The translations under genes were made by a program, and so were the position numbers. Below are positions 24,266-35,982 of a stretch of DNA of 64,000 bases, in pieces. The notes under the pieces are model-generated. The model worked only from the letters and a program-made list of their open reading frames with translations, was not told the DNA's origin and searched no databases. Position 1 is the stretch's first letter. Each line of letters starts with the position of its first letter. Source of the DNA: Whalleya microplaca. Its lineage: Eukaryota; Ascomycota; Sordariomycetes; Xylariales; Xylariaceae. The stretch covers positions 496,001 through 560,000 of the forward strand of contig MU385710.1 in assembly GCA_022497155.1 (NCBI GenBank). Reading direction: 5' to 3'.

Positions 24266-24790
24266 TTACAGACTCGCAGGTATCATGCCCTTCGGTACAG
24301 GCCGCTCATGAAGATGAAGACGGGTCGAAGACAAATAGCGGTGCCAGCTCATTGCTTGAGCGGTCGTATCGGGCGGCACCTCATAGTCTATTCCATCGTC
24401 GTCGTCCTCACCACCATTATCATTGCCGCCGCCACCGCCGCCACCGCCGCCACCGTTATCATTGGTGTTGGTGGTATTGGTGTTGGTGGTATTGTTGTTG
24501 GTGGTATTGTTGTTGGTGGTGTTGTTGTTGGTGGTATTATTGTTGGTGTTATTGTTGTTGGTGGTATTGGTGTTGGTGGTATTGTTGTTGGTGGTATTGT
24601 TGTTACCTAGTGGTGTTGTTGATGGTGGCGATGATGGTGCTGGCATTGATGTTGTGAAAGAGAAATCAGTTAGGGTGGAGGCGAAGCGTGAAGGAAGTGG
24701 TTGGCCTTCATCCCACAACACCTGAAGTGTATTATAGTTCGAAGGAAGGCAGCTTCCCGTCCAGCAATTAAGACCACTCGGAAACCGCAA
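24266..24790 (-). other. Open frame with Asn/Thr repeat, doubtful gene
   Basis: The frame encodes a Ser/Thr/Pro-rich part, an Asn/Thr repeat, ten glycines, then GGEDDDDGIDYEVPPDT. Upstream on the same strand, 24670-24909 reads a hydrophobic stretch (RLFLLIWPGLITPYYCV) that could be a signal peptide in an earlier exon. No convincing splice junction joins them. It could be part of a secreted low-complexity protein or a chance frame produced by the repeat. Confidence 0.25.
24462..24611. repeat. GTTGGTGGTATT-type minisatellite
   Basis: About twelve imperfect copies of a 12-base unit built from GTTGGTGGT and ATTGTT. On the minus strand it reads Asn/Thr repeats inside an open frame of 174 aa (24266-24790), flanked by a Gly run, an Asp run and Ser/Thr/Pro-rich sequence. 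Low-complexity Asn/Thr stretches occur in fungal wall glycoproteins, but without a complete gene model I treat this as a repeat. Confidence 0.8.
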
Positions 24791-25712
24791 AGAGTATTAA
24801 CACAGTAGTAAGGCGTGATTAGTCCAGGCCAGATTAGGAGAAAGAGCCTGTATGTTATGTGAGTCAGGTGTGAATAAACGGATATACGAGGGAGTATACC
24901 ACTCTCCACCCTAGGTTTGAATGCGAGATTGTGTACAGCTTCTCTATATGCTATTCATAGAGCCTCGTCACCTAGCTTGTTTAGCCATTTGGATCACGGT
25001 GCCCCTGCTAATACCTAGATGTGCGGGCAGATACATGAGCTCGCGTGTTCGTAGCTGTCGATAGGTTAGATAACCCGTAATAGGACAGATGAGTAAGTGT
25101 GTAGTAACATACTGAAGCGGCTCCCTCCAGAAAATGAACGAGTTCTTTGCGTTGCCTATGGGAAAGATCCCCGAAAGGGGGTTCGGATATGTGCTCCAAA
25201 CTCTACTTAGTGCTCAACTTGAACATGGTCTCGCTTCCCATATCAATGTGAATATAAAAGGCAATCTTGAGAACTGTATCATGTTAATCTAACATATATG
25301 TTCTAGATGTCTACTTCATCAGCTTTCCATGTCACAACCTCCAAAAACCACAATATCAACATTCAACACATTATACACCAGAAGACAATTCTTACCATCA
25401 CAATCACAATCACCACCACCACCACCACCCCCAGAACAAGCACACACACGCGCATACATCCATATATGTATTGTATAGAAAAAGGGCACGCATTAGATAT
25501 AAAAAACGGTCCTAGTATACAACCCCTCTTTCCTTTCAAAAACTCCCTTGAAATGCAGACGCTTGCTGGACTGGACTGGAAGAAAACCAAGCCTCGACGC
25601 CCCCCCCTTCTTTCAGAGTATTCAGATGCCTGCCTCACCTCTTCTCTGCTTGGATCTGATATGCTCTGAACGCGTGTGTATATTACAAACCGCCTCCTTC
25701 TCTCTTCCTCTT

Positions 25713-25850
<138 letters not shown>

Positions 25851-25985
25851 ACCTAGAAGCAGCAGTGAACAGAATCCAACCCAGCTCTCCCAACACTGAA
25901 TTCTACCATCTTTTATACTTCACCCCCCTTCAATCGAGTCTCCCCTTTAATCACGTCTTCCACCAAGTATCCCAAGCTTCCGGAA

Positions 25986-28284
25986 TCAGTACGTGATGAT
26001 CTTAGACGACGGGTTCCGTCGCCGTCCGCTCCGCCTGAAGCCATTGATGTCGCGCTCGGGGCTCTCGGGGGACTTGTCCGCGAGCTCCTCGGGGCGGGGG
26101 TACTTCCGCGGACGCCCGCGGCCTCGCTTCTCTGGTGTCTGAGGTGCAGCACTACTCACACCCGCGCCGCCACTCCCACCTACACTCCCAACCTTACCCA
26201 CACCCACACTCCCACTCCTCCCCTGACCCGCACTCACACTCACACTCCTCTTCCCTCCCCCCTCCCCGGGTACCTTGCGTCCCCGAATCTTCGCCTCGTC
26301 CTCCGCAGTCAAGAACCGATGGACGACGCGATGATCCAGGATCCGCTCCTCCCTATCCCCGGGGCCCTCGCGCTCCGTCTTCGGCCACTGGAACCCGTAC
26401 AGCTTGGAGTGGCGCTCGCAGCGCGGACACGACGACCGCGTGTAGTACGCGTTCTGCTGCACGAACGGCTCGCTGCACACCATGCAGTGGATCCACGCCG
26501 TGTTCGGCTCGGAGAGGAGGACGGGGGTTAGCGTGTAGTCGCCCGGCGTGCGCGTGCGCGTCGGCGGCGGGGTGGCGTCCTCGGGGGCCTGGCGCACGAC
26601 GGGGGCGGGGCCCGTGCCTTTGCGTGGGCGCCCGCGGGCGCGCCCGCGGGTTGGCGTCGGCTCTGAGGTTGCGGTGGTGGGTTCGGCTGCTACGGCTGTG
26701 GCGGGGAGGATCTGCGCCGTGGTGGAGATGGGAGTGGCTGGAGAGGCGGGAGGCGGCGGGGCAATTAACGCCACGGGAGATAGTTCACCGGCTTCAACCA
26801 CGGCAGAGGTAGGCGTAGCAACCTGGTCGGCTTGGGCCACGTGCTCGATGGTCGGCAACGGGGCAACTGAGATCGAGTCTTGCGCATCAGGTACCGGGGT
26901 CGGGTACACGACATCTGACAGCGACGATATATCGGAGTCCTCCCGTTTCAGAGCGGACACCTGTGACTTGACCGGTGTCAATCTTGGCGAAGATAGGACG
27001 GGCTCCCTGATGTCTTCTTCCGGCGTCGTGGCCTCCGTCAGAACTATATCGGTGCTTCCAGACTCAGACGGAGATTGCGCGCTGGTTGAATCGGCATCGC
27101 TACTGTCAGTGGAGAGACCCTGTGGTACGGGTATGGCTTCGACTTCGTACTGCAGCGTCTTCAGCCGCTTGGCCGGGGTGATCGGTGGTGATTTCAGCGA
27201 CTCGAGCTCGCGCTTCCGTTTCCGGCGCAGCAGACTCTGGGGGGAGGGAGACCGGGTCGCGGACGCTCGCTCCGAGTTTACCTTCAAAGTCTTAGACCGC
27301 GACTTGGGAACTCTAGGCCGGATATCGGGGGCAACCGAGGGAGTCCGCGATGTGGATGCGCAGCTCTCATCTCGTCTTCTACGACGTAGCAAGTATCCCT
27401 CAGCGGCTGCTTCCTCGATGCTCTTCTTGACGGCAACGGCGCCATCGGCCTGCGCCCACCCGTTCACCACATTGTCCTCGCAGCTCTTGCACAGGCATTC
27501 GCAATTGTCCTCGCCAAAGTAGTTCTCCGAGTAGGTGACCGTGATCTCGTCGCCGACCTCGATGTTCTTCGCCGCGATGATCTCGATGCCGGCCTGGCCG
27601 GTGATCATCAGGCGCGCATTGGCGTCGCAATCGTGGTTCGCGAATCGCGCGGGCCCCATGAACAAGCTGGCGCACTTATTCCTCGCGCTGACGACGATGC
27701 TGAAATCCTTCTTCCGACTGGAAAGTTCTTTCTCCTCCTTTTCCGTGATCAGCACCTGGGTGCCGGTCAGGTACTTGACGGGTTGCCCCTTTTTTATGAA
27801 CTTGCGCGCGGTCACGGCGGCCTCGTGGGTGACAATGGTGTAGCGATTCGTAGAGCTGACCTCGAATGGGCAATCGGGGAGGTAGATCTGTATGTAGCGA
27901 CGAAGGTGAGCGCGGAAGTCGTCCTTCTCCTTCGGGGTCTTCAGCGCATCGTAGAATCGGCGCAGTCCGTCTGTCGCAAGGAGCTTGGACTCGGCAACTT
28001 GGAGATCTGGGGTCACAACCAAATGCGTCTGGATGATCTTGGTAATGTCCTCCTCCTTCAAACCCCGCGAGGGATGATAGGAAGGTCGATTCTTGGGAAT
28101 GGTGGTCCAGTAGAAACTCTAAACCCAAGTTAGTTCGTTGTTTCGACGTCGCGGCGCTTGGCCAGCCGGCTCGAGGGTGACTTACGTGGTCAACCAGCGC
28201 ATCGGTTAATATGTCATCATATGATGACATTTGCGCCAGGGTTATGGGCTGCTTCTTGATAGCAGCAGACGGAGTGGGAGGCAT
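25986..28284 (-). CDS. set9: Histone H4-K20 methyltransferase Set9 (KMT5 / Suv4-20 type)
   Basis: Two exons, 28186-28284 and 25986-28118, joined by a 67-bp phase-0 intron (GTAAGT, TTTAG), give 743 aa. Residues 1-60 match the family N-terminus (LTLAQMSSYDDILTDALVDH-like start, then FYWTTIPKNRP). The SET region at about 120-240 contains ARFANHDCDANARL, the VGDEITVTYSENYFG motif and the post-SET cysteines CECLCKSC. The tail is long, acidic/Ser-rich and has two AT-hook-like motifs (RGRARGRPRKG and GRGRPRKYP), a Cys pair (CMVCSEPF) with CPRCERH between them, and a basic end. Set9 trimethylates H4K20 in the nucleus, with roles in DNA damage response. The gene is divergent from uL14m. Confidence 0.92.
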
Positions 28285-29610
28285 TGTGGCCAGCCCAGAG
28301 TGGTGTTGAGGACAGGTAGAGCAACACGGGAGATAGGATGCTTGGGGTAGAGGGTGAGAAAATGGGCAGGAAAAATTATTATAAATGGGTTGAGTAGTCG
28401 AAGGAGTAGGTAGGGTAATATTATTCACGGGCACGCCCCTAACCCCCAGGGAATATGAAGAAGGTATGCAGGTGAGATGCCAGTGAGATGACAGTGAGAT
28501 GCCAGCGAGGCGGTAGTGATACCTTGTCACAATGGATGCAATAACGTTCTTAGCTGAAATGCAAGCCTGCGGAGGCGAAGCTGATGCCGAAACAATCCTT
28601 GATGCCAATGTATGCCCAATCAATGGCTGTCGAAAAGTGCTGTCATAAGGGGGTGTTCACATGAGATAAGGACCGGTAGATATCGTCATTGCGAAGGTTG
28701 GTTGGGGCGGACGAGCCAAAGGAGAGTGGAATATGGGAATATGTAACAGGAAAAGGGAACAACAAAGAGATGGGAAAATGAATTGCTTCTAACTAGTCAC
28801 AGCGACGGCGATTCCCATGGAGGACACTGGCGGACATTCACAGCATAGGAAGAAAATAGGATGCTGGATAGGAAGGAGAGAAAAGCCAATGCGACCATCT
28901 AACCATCTACACGTATGATGTGATAGGTGAGTGAGTTCAAGGCTAGGTTAGGTTCAGGATAGACAATTTATTAGATCAGGAGACAGATCCAGCCAGCAAG
29001 TCTGAGAGAGAGCCGAGAGCGAGCGAGTGAGACTGGCGCAAATGGCGGGAAAAAAGAGGGTGGCCGGTCAACCAAAAAGCCTCTGTACGGTGATGCAATC
29101 AATCAATTTTAGAAGCAACCCCCAGCAGCCAAGCCTCCCTGGGGTGAAAATGTGAGCAGCGAGTGAATGAAGGCAAGCCGCAGAGGGACCCACGGACCCC
29201 AGGCTCCATTTTTACTTTTGTGCATACATGCATACCTACATACCTACATAGTACATACATGCAATAATCCGTACATTCGGTTGAAGAATTATGACTGAAG
29301 AATTATGACTGAGAATCTTACCTAAGTGAGTAGTGAGCATTGACCACTTAGAGCCCGTACATAAGTTGAAGCTAGGATGAAATGGGCTAGAGTGCTACCT
29401 GTACGTACCTCCATGAGCAGGGTTAGATATCCCCATTGGGACCAATCAATGAGCAGCTCGGCAGGTCAGCCTTATCCAATCCACAGCCAAATTTTGAAGC
29501 CGAGCCTGCCCGCAGAAGCAACCACCTCCCAACACCTCACATCCATATCCCATTGTCGCATCGTAGAACGTTCGGATCGGACCCTGCATCGGGGTTTGCT
29601 GTTGCCCGAC
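28285..29610. other. Divergent promoter region between set9 and uL14m
   Basis: No gene was recognised. It contains several tandem-like short motifs: CAGTGAGATG repeats near 28470-28505, TACATACCTACATA repeats near 29225-29265, and GACTGAAGAATTAT twice near 29280-29310. Confidence 0.5.
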
Positions 29611-30220
29611 ATGATTCAACTCAAGGTAAGGGACAATGTGGTGTATCTCTGCTTTTTTCCGCATGGCCAGAGGTGTGGAGGATGAAAGATGTTGACAAGA
29701 TGATTTAGACGATGCTAAACTGCATCGACAACTCCGGAGCCGCCATTGTCGAATGCGCCCTCGTCGTCGGCCAGAGGCGACACGCGACCATCGGTACGTC
29801 CAGTTCGCCCTCGGTCCCTCCAGTCCCTCCTCCCCGTGCCCCTCTACCTCGCTCGCAAGCAACCATTGCACCTCAGAATCCCCCCCTCCCTACCTACCTA
29901 CCTAACTAACACATCCCCTCCCAGGCGACAGGATCGTAGCGATCGTGCAAAAGCAGCGCAACGCGTCGGACGCGGGCATGAGCAGCGCGTCGGCGGGCAA
30001 CAAGGTCAAGCGCGGCGACATCCGGCACGCGATCGTGGTGCGCACGCGCAAGAAGGTCCAGCGGCCCGACGGCTCCGTCGTCAAGTTCGACGACAACGCC
30101 TGCGTGCTGATCAACAAGGCCGGCGACCCCATCGGCTCCCGCGTCAACGGCGTCGTCGGCGCCGAGCTGAGGAGGCGGAAGTGGAGCAAGATTCTGAGTA
30201 TGGCGCCTACGCATGCGTAG
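29611..30220 (+). CDS. mrpl38: Mitochondrial large-subunit ribosomal protein uL14m
   Basis: Three exons, 29611-29625, 29709-29793 and 29925-30220, give 131 aa. The first exon codes only MIQLK, as in the family's usual start. The core motifs are present: CIDNSGA near residue 10, [47 protein letters not shown]. The sequence resembles yeast Mrpl38 rather than cytosolic uL14. It is a component of the mitoribosome large subunit near the intersubunit face. The donors are GTAAGG and GTACGT. No lesion is seen. It is convergent with RPB9. Confidence 0.92.
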
Positions 30221-31126
30221 ATATGGTGGAAGAGACCATTATGTCATGTCATATATATATATATATGTGGGTGGGAGTTTGGCCTGGAGTTGACGCGCTT
30301 GGACTGGGACTTGAAGACTTGGACCTGGGCAGATGGGCAGACATATAGACAGACGGACGGCACGGCACAATATAGGGGAGAGGCAGACAGGAAGCCCCAC
30401 GATGGCAGACAGACGATGTAACACCACGGGCAAGGCCGAACATTCCGCCGTCTACTATACTACTAGCGAGGCTCTTGCTTCCATTCTATGGACTCGGTCT
30501 AGCCTCTGGCCCAGGCGGGATGTGGGTGGCATGTCAGACGTCGCACTAAAAAAAACTCTGCATAGTATATTGAAGCGCAGCATAGCATATGGAAGGCGTT
30601 GGAAAGGCAGAGAGAGAGAGAGAATAGATGGCGATGGTGGCGTTTCCCCCCGTGCTAGAACGAATCGCCCGCTCGCGATCCTAGGGACACCGTCACAATC
30701 CTACGGATCGCAAATTTAGGTACATAGATCCTAAGTACCCCATTTCCCTCCTCGGATCATATCAGTCGTGTGTGTACGTGTTGTGTTACGGCGAGCGTCG
30801 TGCTTGGGTCGTATCTAGCTAGGCATCGTAAGCCTCGGCAGCAGATGCGCAGTACATCGATCGAGCAAGTACGACAGCGAGGTGGCACGGTCTAGTGTGT
30901 GAGACTAAGGTATATTATTGGCTTTGTTTTACTTTCCACCGTAGCGCACATGAATATGCTGGACACCCCTAACAAGAAATGGTCGACCCGCGCAACCGTC
31001 CCAAACGCCGATTCCATGCACTACCTCAGATGAAAGATGAATGGTGGTATCAGAAGTCCCTGCATATGCTGCTGTCCCTCGCTCTTGTCCCCCCATTCTC
31101 TGGATATACCCAGTAGTGGATCTTGA
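30221..31126. other. Convergent intergenic region
   Basis: 3' flanks of uL14m and RPB9. It holds a short (AT)n tract at about 30252-30266 and low-complexity CT/GA sequence but no gene that I could support. Confidence 0.5.
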
Positions 31127-32447
31127 TCACTGGAAGATATGACCGCATTCGCAACACACGTAGAAGAGTTTCTGTTGATGGGCATTAGATACTCGATTCC
31201 ACTGCCGGAAGACGACTGAGAAAACGCCACACTCACCATGCCGGTCTCGGCGCTCCGCTGCTGAGATTGGAAAAAGACCGCTTCATGATTGTCGCATGCT
31301 GGACAGCTCTTGTTCGACCTCGGGAGCTAGATGACGGCAAAAAAACATCAAGTCAGCACCAGGTTCAGCAAAGAAGAGTTCTAACAACCATGCTCCCCAA
31401 AGCTGGGTGCCCTGTGCCGAAAAGGGGGGATGGAGAAGGTATCGCCGATACTATTCGGCATAGACGATGCCGGGCTGTCTGTCTGTGGGCCCCGTGGTTT
31501 GACGGAGAAATATGGGCAAATATGAACAAGAAGACATAATCTAGCTCCATGATAGCCGTAATGCATGGCATGATTGCAAGTCGCTGGTCGCCAACGGTCG
31601 TAAATACCGTGTGAAACGGGGCCATGGTCGCTATAGACAGCCACAAGGGACTGGGCGTTAAGTAGGCGGTATAGATGGTTATGCGTAACATGAGATGGCC
31701 ATGCAAGATTCCTAGGGTCTTCGCGATCGATTTAACGATAGTCCCGCGAAGGGCATGTAAGGCGTCGTCATCTCGAACTTAGCATAGGATCCCGAGGCTG
31801 TCGTGATCTTCAGGACCGAACTCGAGGGCCTCCGGAGGGTCCTCGTCAGGGTAGAGGTAAATGTCAAGCGGTAGATACTCGGTAATGCCTTCCTGGGAAA
31901 GACGATCTGTGTCGATGCCCTCGCAGGTAGCGAAGCGAGTATCCCAGGCGTCCTTTTCTTCGGCGTCCAGGGAATTCCAGTAGCTTGCCAGCCGTATGAA
32001 GCCCATGGTTTTGGCGACAGCATAGTCTGCGTGGCACGACACGAATTCGTTGTACTGTTCGACCGATGCAGGGTCCTTGCACCAATCACAGTGGAGGAGG
32101 GTCACGCCACACCTTAGACAGACAGCCAGATTGTTATCGGTAGAGGGCAGGGTGGGCAATTCATGATGACTAGAAGAAACATTGCTACGAACCGTTGGAT
32201 CCGATCCAACATCTTGCGTGACACCTGCCGTCTCACCAGCAGCATTGTTCATAACGTTGCGGAAGACGCAGGTTGAGGTGGCCTCCTCGGTGTACTGGCA
32301 CGTACGGCAGGTGAACTGAAGTTTGTGGGCGTCTTCATCTTCCTTGGGGTACAACATGTTGGAGCACTCCGAGCAGAACCTAAACGTGATCTGCTCGAGG
32401 TTACTCTTGGGCGCATCGCCATCGGTGGTGGAGGTCGGGGTGGCCAT
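31127..32447 (-). CDS. rpb9: RNA polymerase II subunit RPB9
   Basis: Canonical exons are 32193-32447, 31237-31326 and 31127-31171 (129 aa), all phase 0. Exon 1 carries the first zinc ribbon (FRFCSECSNMLYP, FTCRTCQY). Exon 2 begins LPRSNKSCPACDNHEAVFF and ends SAETGM. Exon 3 completes the second ribbon with KLFYVCCECGHIFQ. RPB9 sits on the jaw of Pol II and affects start-site choice, elongation and fidelity. The first intron is 866 bp, over ten times the usual length here, with a weak GTTCGT donor and TAG acceptor. Exon 1 also reads on, in frame, through the donor to a TAG at 31779, giving a 222-aa alternative product. Earlier single-exon annotation of 31779-32447 would miss the true C-terminus. 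Confidence 0.9.
31779..32192 (-). other. In-frame alternative C-terminal coding extension inside RPB9 intron 1
   Basis: After the exon 1 sequence ending GSDPT the frame stays open for 137 codons. The extension contains a zinc-knuckle-like CLRCGVTLLHCDWCKDP (CxxC, six residues, CxxC), an amphipathic middle (SYWNSLDAEEKDAWDTRF) and an acidic end (YLYPDEDPPEALEFGPEDHD). It has no Met before the Cys pairs, so it is hard to make an independent gene from it without another exon. Intron retention with early polyadenylation would give an RPB9 N-ribbon fused to a new zinc module. Confidence 0.55.
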
Positions 32448-34018
32448 AGCAATTAGCTTTAGCGGATTTCCAGGCCGTAGTAATGTGAGTATCGCAAGGT
32501 TGCTTCGCGATGAGACAGGGTGGAGAAGATGGTCAAACCAGGAGAGGAAGAAATCGATTTCTTTTGTGGTACGAAAGAAAAGTCCTCCTTAATTATCGAT
32601 GCGGTCAGATCAGAGCAGATGTAGATGTAGATGTTTGTGCAGAGGGCACGGGCGGTGTTGTCAGCTTAATCTAGTAGTGGTTGAACATTGAATGTTGAAG
32701 AGAGTGAATGATCGAGTGAGTTGTCTGAAAGAAGGTCGACAAGGTTCCACCCAGCTTTCTCAGCTGGGCTAATAAATTCCAAAAGCAGCTACCAGGTACG
32801 TACCCGTTTTACCTCTAGATCGGAATAGCGGAGAAATAATTGGCCTTTGCCACAACGGTCAGGTAAAAAAAGAACCTTGCAAACGTACCTAAGTACCTAG
32901 GTAAGCAAAACAGAATTAGGTACTTACGTACCTCCCCCGAATCATCACAGAATGCTGCATGTGATTGGTGGGCGTATGGATTGGATGACCAACAACGTTA
33001 AGTTCTTTCCTCCAACGTCCATTTGCACCGTATTTGGAGACAGCATAAGGTAGCTGGATTCGGTTGTTTATAGACATATCTGGCATATCGCTCTAATGGG
33101 ACTTGCTTCAATTCTACAACCTCAATGCTTTCTAAGGGCCCTTACATGTAAAGGGCATAATGCAAGAATAGTAAATTCTATAAAGTATCTATGTTATTAC
33201 AAACTGTAGTTTCCAGAAGACTACTTATAATAGAATGTGTACAGGGTGTTAGCTAAATGTATATAGACAATGCATATGTATATATAGACATACAGGTTAC
33301 ATGTCAAAGAGATTGCCGTAATATTCATATAGACATACATACGTCCGCAAATAGATATCTAACAATCCGTACATCTCTCCGTACATGTATGTACCCATTC
33401 TATTTCTTACTAATAATACTGTACATATGACGATACTCAGGTACATGGCCCTAAGTGTGTTGCCCCAGCACCAACCAAGTACAATATGTACCTTGTATCG
33501 ACGGATTGGAACATCCATTTGAACTAATCAATTCACCCCGCGTTTCATCACTTCCGTCTTCCGTCTTTAGGTTGCCCCGCTCAACCGGAGAAGCGCATCG
33601 TCCCTCGTGATCAAGTCTTCGTCATGCAATTTCTCAAAGTAGCTCGACATCCCTCGTAGCCAAGCCCAGCAAGCCAGCCAGCCAGCCAGCAAGCTCGTCA
33701 CCTTTCTGGAAGTTGGATTGTGTGAATTGTGCAAAGCTCCACTCTCTTGCCCTGGTTCTGTCTATTCTGTCTGTCTATTCCCTTGTTTATTCGAGCTAGA
33801 GCAGTGCAGCACTTCCTATTCAAGCTTCCTCTCCAGCTCTTCTGCAGCTCTTTTCTCCAGCTATTCTGCTACTGTTGCCCCGAGACTCTCTCCATCATCA
33901 GCTATCATATACCTTCATTTCTGTCAATTCAAGTGTGCTGTCAAAGGGCTTTTCCAAATACCGGGGCTGTAGTCAATAAATATAGTAATAGTTCATTACA
34001 TCATCTAGACTACCAAAA
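32448..34018. other. Divergent promoter region between rpb9 and the Pin1 homologue
   Basis: No gene was recognised. It contains repeated TACCTAAGTACCTAGGT-like sequence near 32880-32935 and tandem CCAGCCAG/CCAGCAAG units near 33660-33700. Confidence 0.5.
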
Positions 34019-34623
34019 ATGGTGAGCAAGCAGCCTTCCCCAGGTTCGGGATCGCGCAAGTGTTCAAGCTACTGACGTCGATCCCATGTACGCAGGAGGA
34101 CACCGGACTGCCGCCGAGCTGGGAAGTGCGCCACAGCAACTCGAAGAACCTGCCGTACTACTTCAACGCGACCGACAAGGTGTCGCGCTGGGAGCCGCCC
34201 GCCGGCACCGACACCGAGAAGCTCAAGAAGTACATGGCGACGCACCACTCGGCCTCGTCGCAGGGCGGCTCCATCGGGCGGCCCGAGGGCAAGATCCGCG
34301 CCGCGCACCTGCTGGTCAAACACCGCGACAGCCGCCGGCCCGCCAGCTGGCGCGAGAGCGAGATCACGCGCTCCAAGGACGAGGCGCTCGCCATCATCAA
34401 GGCCCACGAGCAGAAGATCAAGTCCGGCGGCGTCTCCCTCGGCGAGCTGGCCATGAGCGAGAGTGACTGCAGTTCCGCTAGGAAGAGGGGGGATCTGGGC
34501 TATTTTGGCAAGGGCGATATGCAGAAGGAGTTCGAGGATGCCGCTTTTGCTTTGCAGCCCGGCCAGATGAGCAGTGTGGTCGAGACGGCCAGCGGGCTAC
34601 ACTTAATCGAGAGGTTAGAGTAA
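34019..34623 (+). CDS. ess1: Pin1/Ess1-type parvulin peptidyl-prolyl isomerase with WW domain
   Basis: Exon 1 is only the start codon (34019-34021). A 74-bp intron (GTGAGC, CGCAG) precedes exon 2, 34096-34623, giving 176 aa. The WW domain at about residues 5-38 shows LPPSWEVRHSNSKNLPYYF and SRWEPP. The parvulin domain at about 65-176 begins KIRAAHLLVKH and includes the basic loop (SRRPASWRE), the active-site CSS and GDLGYFGKGDM, and ends SGLHLIERLE. The enzyme isomerises phospho-Ser/Thr-Pro bonds and acts on the Pol II C-terminal domain and cell-cycle proteins. The intron directly after ATG is a known arrangement for fungal homologues as far as I recall, and it decides the start here. Confidence 0.92.
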
Positions 34624-35982
34624 CTGTGTTTCGCATTTTCAAGACGAGGCTACAAGAATGGCGGAACTTCAACTTCACGGCTTGACCACCGCTGGGTGTG
34701 GTAACAGGAGCCGAATCTGGCTCGGTGGGGAGGAATCTGGAAGGAATATTTCCAAGTGTTAGGACTCTAAGTGTTAGGAGTATATGTCTCGTTCAAGAGC
34801 TGTGCTGTTTTATTCAGCAATAGATGGTGGAAGCTTCAGAGTACACCGCAGATGATCTAATATACCAGAAAAGCCCCTGAAAGAACAAGTTTATACGAGG
34901 AAAATAGACATGATGTGGCCTGTGCTTGATATATACATGAACTGTATCAGTGACACAAAGCTGCCTGATTTTATGACAAAGCAGTGCCTTTTGGATATGT
35001 CCTATATGGCAGTCGACACCCTTGTGATACTCGACATATAATGCGCAGTTCGAGTTGAATCAAGGGGTAAAATCACTTTCATCTGTCCGGGGCATCTGAA
35101 AGACCATGTCAACATCGGGGTCTTAGAAAATTTTATAATAAGAAGCATACTAAGGCGTATATTTGATCTTGCTTCGGCGTCTCCGTCTACGAAACAGCAA
35201 AGCAGCTAGCGTGCGCTGGCAGAGATCACGATGAAGAAGGTAAGGCAAGCGGCGTTTGCTCCGCCCGCCAACCAGATCCCACGCATAGAAAGGCAGAGAA
35301 GATTCGCTCGTCCGACGACGTCGGAGCTTTCACTCCCTACCCAAGTGCCAGCGGGCCGCGCGGTGCGACGTTGCGAGCCAGCTACGCGTGTGTACAGTAC
35401 AGTACGTGTTGTGTGCGCCGCGGGATCGGCGATACCTACGCGGGATCGACGATGCGGCAGCGGGACCCAGTGGGAACGATCACGATCCGGCGCGCCGCCT
35501 GGGTTCGACAATCTTGATCCCTCTGCGTCGGGATGCGCATGGTCGGAGAGAAAAAATGGGCGTCTACAACGCAACCGTTCTGCTGTCATGCTTGCTGGTG
35601 CGACGGGGGCTAACGCAGTCGGTTCGACAATCACGATTACGGCAAGATCTAGAGGGCCGGAGGGTGTCTGCGGGAATCTCACGTATAACGGCAGTGCCGC
35701 GAGGTTGTAAATAGGGGCAATGGTGTTTGTGTATAAAGTAAAAATGCCCAGGGCCACAGCACCCCCCCCCCCCCCTGTTTTCTGGTCCCCTGGTTGTCCC
35801 CCTTTGCGCCGTAGGTAGCTATTCCTAGTTATGTGGTATCATACGCTATTTCCGAACCCAATGCATGCATACATGTAACGTCAAGTTGCAGGTGGTCTCA
35901 TATGCTCATCTCATCTCATCATCATCATAGCTCCATCATCTATGATCATGATGGAACCGAATACTACTCCTGTACCGTCTCA
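34624..35982. other. Intergenic region
   Basis: 3' flanks of the Pin1 homologue and of the LrgB-like gene. Overlapping frames at 35206-35757 on both strands look like GC-rich chance frames. A run of about 15 C residues lies at 35761-35776. Confidence 0.45.

Noticed and set aside
26135..27522. Plus-strand frames of 225 and 324 aa over set9
   Set aside because: Low-complexity antisense of the Ser/Pro-rich Set9 tail; the minus strand has the SET domain.
31021..31239. Minus-strand 72-aa frame MVSVAFSQ...
   Set aside because: It starts inside RPB9 intron 2 and reads RPB9 exon 3 in the wrong frame.
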